Assembly: GCA_964401045.1 (NCBI GenBank)
Contig: CAYNXB010000045.1
Coordinates: forward strand, 1 to 21,414
Length of the DNA stretch: 21,414 nt
Direction: 5' to 3'
Origin: CAYNXB01 sp964401045
GTDB taxonomy: Bacteria > Pseudomonadota > Alphaproteobacteria > Sphingomonadales > Sphingomonadaceae
Shown here: positions 21,040 through 21,414 of the stretch, piece after piece
Layout of the letters: the number at the start of each line of letters is the position of its first letter
Position numbering within the stretch: the stretch's first letter is position 1
Made by a program: the position numbers and the translations under genes
Notes under the pieces: model-generated
What the model was told of the DNA's origin: nothing
The model's input: the letters and a program-made list of their open reading frames with translations, nothing else
Database searches by the model: none

Positions 21040-21414
21040 TCATCGGGCTCGGCTCCGACCTCTGCAACATCGAGCGTATCGCCAATTCGCTCGAGCGTTG
21101 GGGCGAGAAGTTCGAGCGGCGCTGCTTCACCGATGTCGAGCGCGCGAAGGCCGCACGCCGTCCCTACACCCGCGCCGGCACCTTCGCGAAACGCTTCGCC
21201 GCCAAGGAGGCCTTTACCAAGGCGATCGGCACCGGCTTCTCCAACGGAGTGTTCCATAAAGACATCGGTGTGGTGAACGCCCCTTCCGGTGCGCCGACTT
21301 TGGCGCTAACCGGCGGCGCGGAGGCGCGGCTTGCCGCGCTGCTTCCGGCGGGCCACGAAGCCGTCATTCACTTGACGCTCACCGACGACCACCCATGGGC
21401 CCAGGCATTCGTAG
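21036..21414 (+). CDS. acpS: Holo-[acyl-carrier-protein] synthase, 3' truncated by window edge
   Basis: Transfers 4'-phosphopantetheine from CoA to acyl carrier protein. The 126 visible codons begin MIIGLGSDLCNIERI with the metal-binding D8, and include RFAAKEAFTKAIGTGF with E58 and K62. The family is about 125-140 residues, so only a few C-terminal residues are missing. The ATG overlaps the pdxJ stop (ATGA). The frame is the one not listed as an intact ORF because no stop is reached before the window ends. Confidence 0.95.
   Translation, partial: MIIGLGSDLCNIERIANSLERWGEKFERRCFTDVERAKAARRPYTRAGTFAKRFAAKEAFTKAIGTGFSNGVFHKDIGVVNAPSGAPTLALTGGAEARLAALLPAGHEAVIHLTLTDDHPWAQAFV

Noticed and set aside
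1..21414. Mobile element, phage, CRISPR array or tRNA
   Set aside because: No transposase, integrase, regularly spaced repeats, terminal inverted repeats or cloverleaf-like sequence was recognised; the genes are mostly housekeeping in familiar order.

Overview
This GC-rich window (roughly two thirds G+C by eye) looks like a core-chromosome segment of an alphaproteobacterium, most likely a sphingomonad (Erythrobacteraceae or Sphingomonadaceae type). The grounds are the coxB-coxA-ctaB-ctaG-coxC-surf1 cluster transcribed away from pyrE-pdxJ-acpS, thrC just beyond surf1, rplU with a long Ala/Lys/Pro tail, and an FNR-type regulator with the CxxC-x7-C N-terminus common in alphaproteobacteria. This placement is inference from gene content and order; no database search was run. 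I saw no rRNA, tRNA, CRISPR array, transposase or phage gene.

Layout. 1-1009: 3' part of a cyanophycin-synthetase-like ATP-grasp protein, overlapping the tail of pyrC (939-1970, minus). 2009-3582: ygfZ-like folate-binding protein coupled to a ferritin-like predicted metal-dependent hydrolase. 3616-5192 (minus): rplU-rpmA, a clear intrinsic terminator, then a GNAT acetyltransferase. 5379-6571 (plus): a small lipoprotein coupled by a GTGA overlap to an FNR-type oxygen sensor. 6572-7015 (minus): unknown three-helix membrane protein with a near-perfect FNR box upstream. 7080-11786 (minus): one compact run thrC, RlmI-like methyltransferase, folB, a shrunken SDR-like protein, moaA, moaD, moaE. 11855-13100: divergent ArsR regulator and SRPBCC + VOC (PhnB-like) pair with an operator inside the promoter. 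13087-19521 (minus): aa3 cytochrome c oxidase operon coxB-coxA-ctaB-coxF-like-ctaG-coxC-DUF983-surf1. 19733-end (plus): pyrE-pdxJ-acpS, each overlapping the next by a few bases; acpS runs off the window.

How the genes work together. The cox block encodes the three catalytic subunits of an aa3 oxidase with heme O synthase, the CuB chaperone CtaG and Surf1. The FNR regulator, the FNR box and the moa genes suggest the organism also responds to low oxygen, though no terminal reductase is in view. pyrC and pyrE are two pyrimidine steps at opposite ends of the window.

Most worth a second look: the FNR box linking fnr to the unknown membrane protein; the ATP-grasp protein whose Mur-ligase-like half has no P-loop; the 109-residue SDR remnant between folB and moaA; the ArsR cassette between surf1 and thrC; and two copies of a GC-rich palindromic repeat, one a triple-hairpin unit between coxA and ctaB. 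No clearly new multi-gene system is evident; most of the window is ordinary housekeeping.
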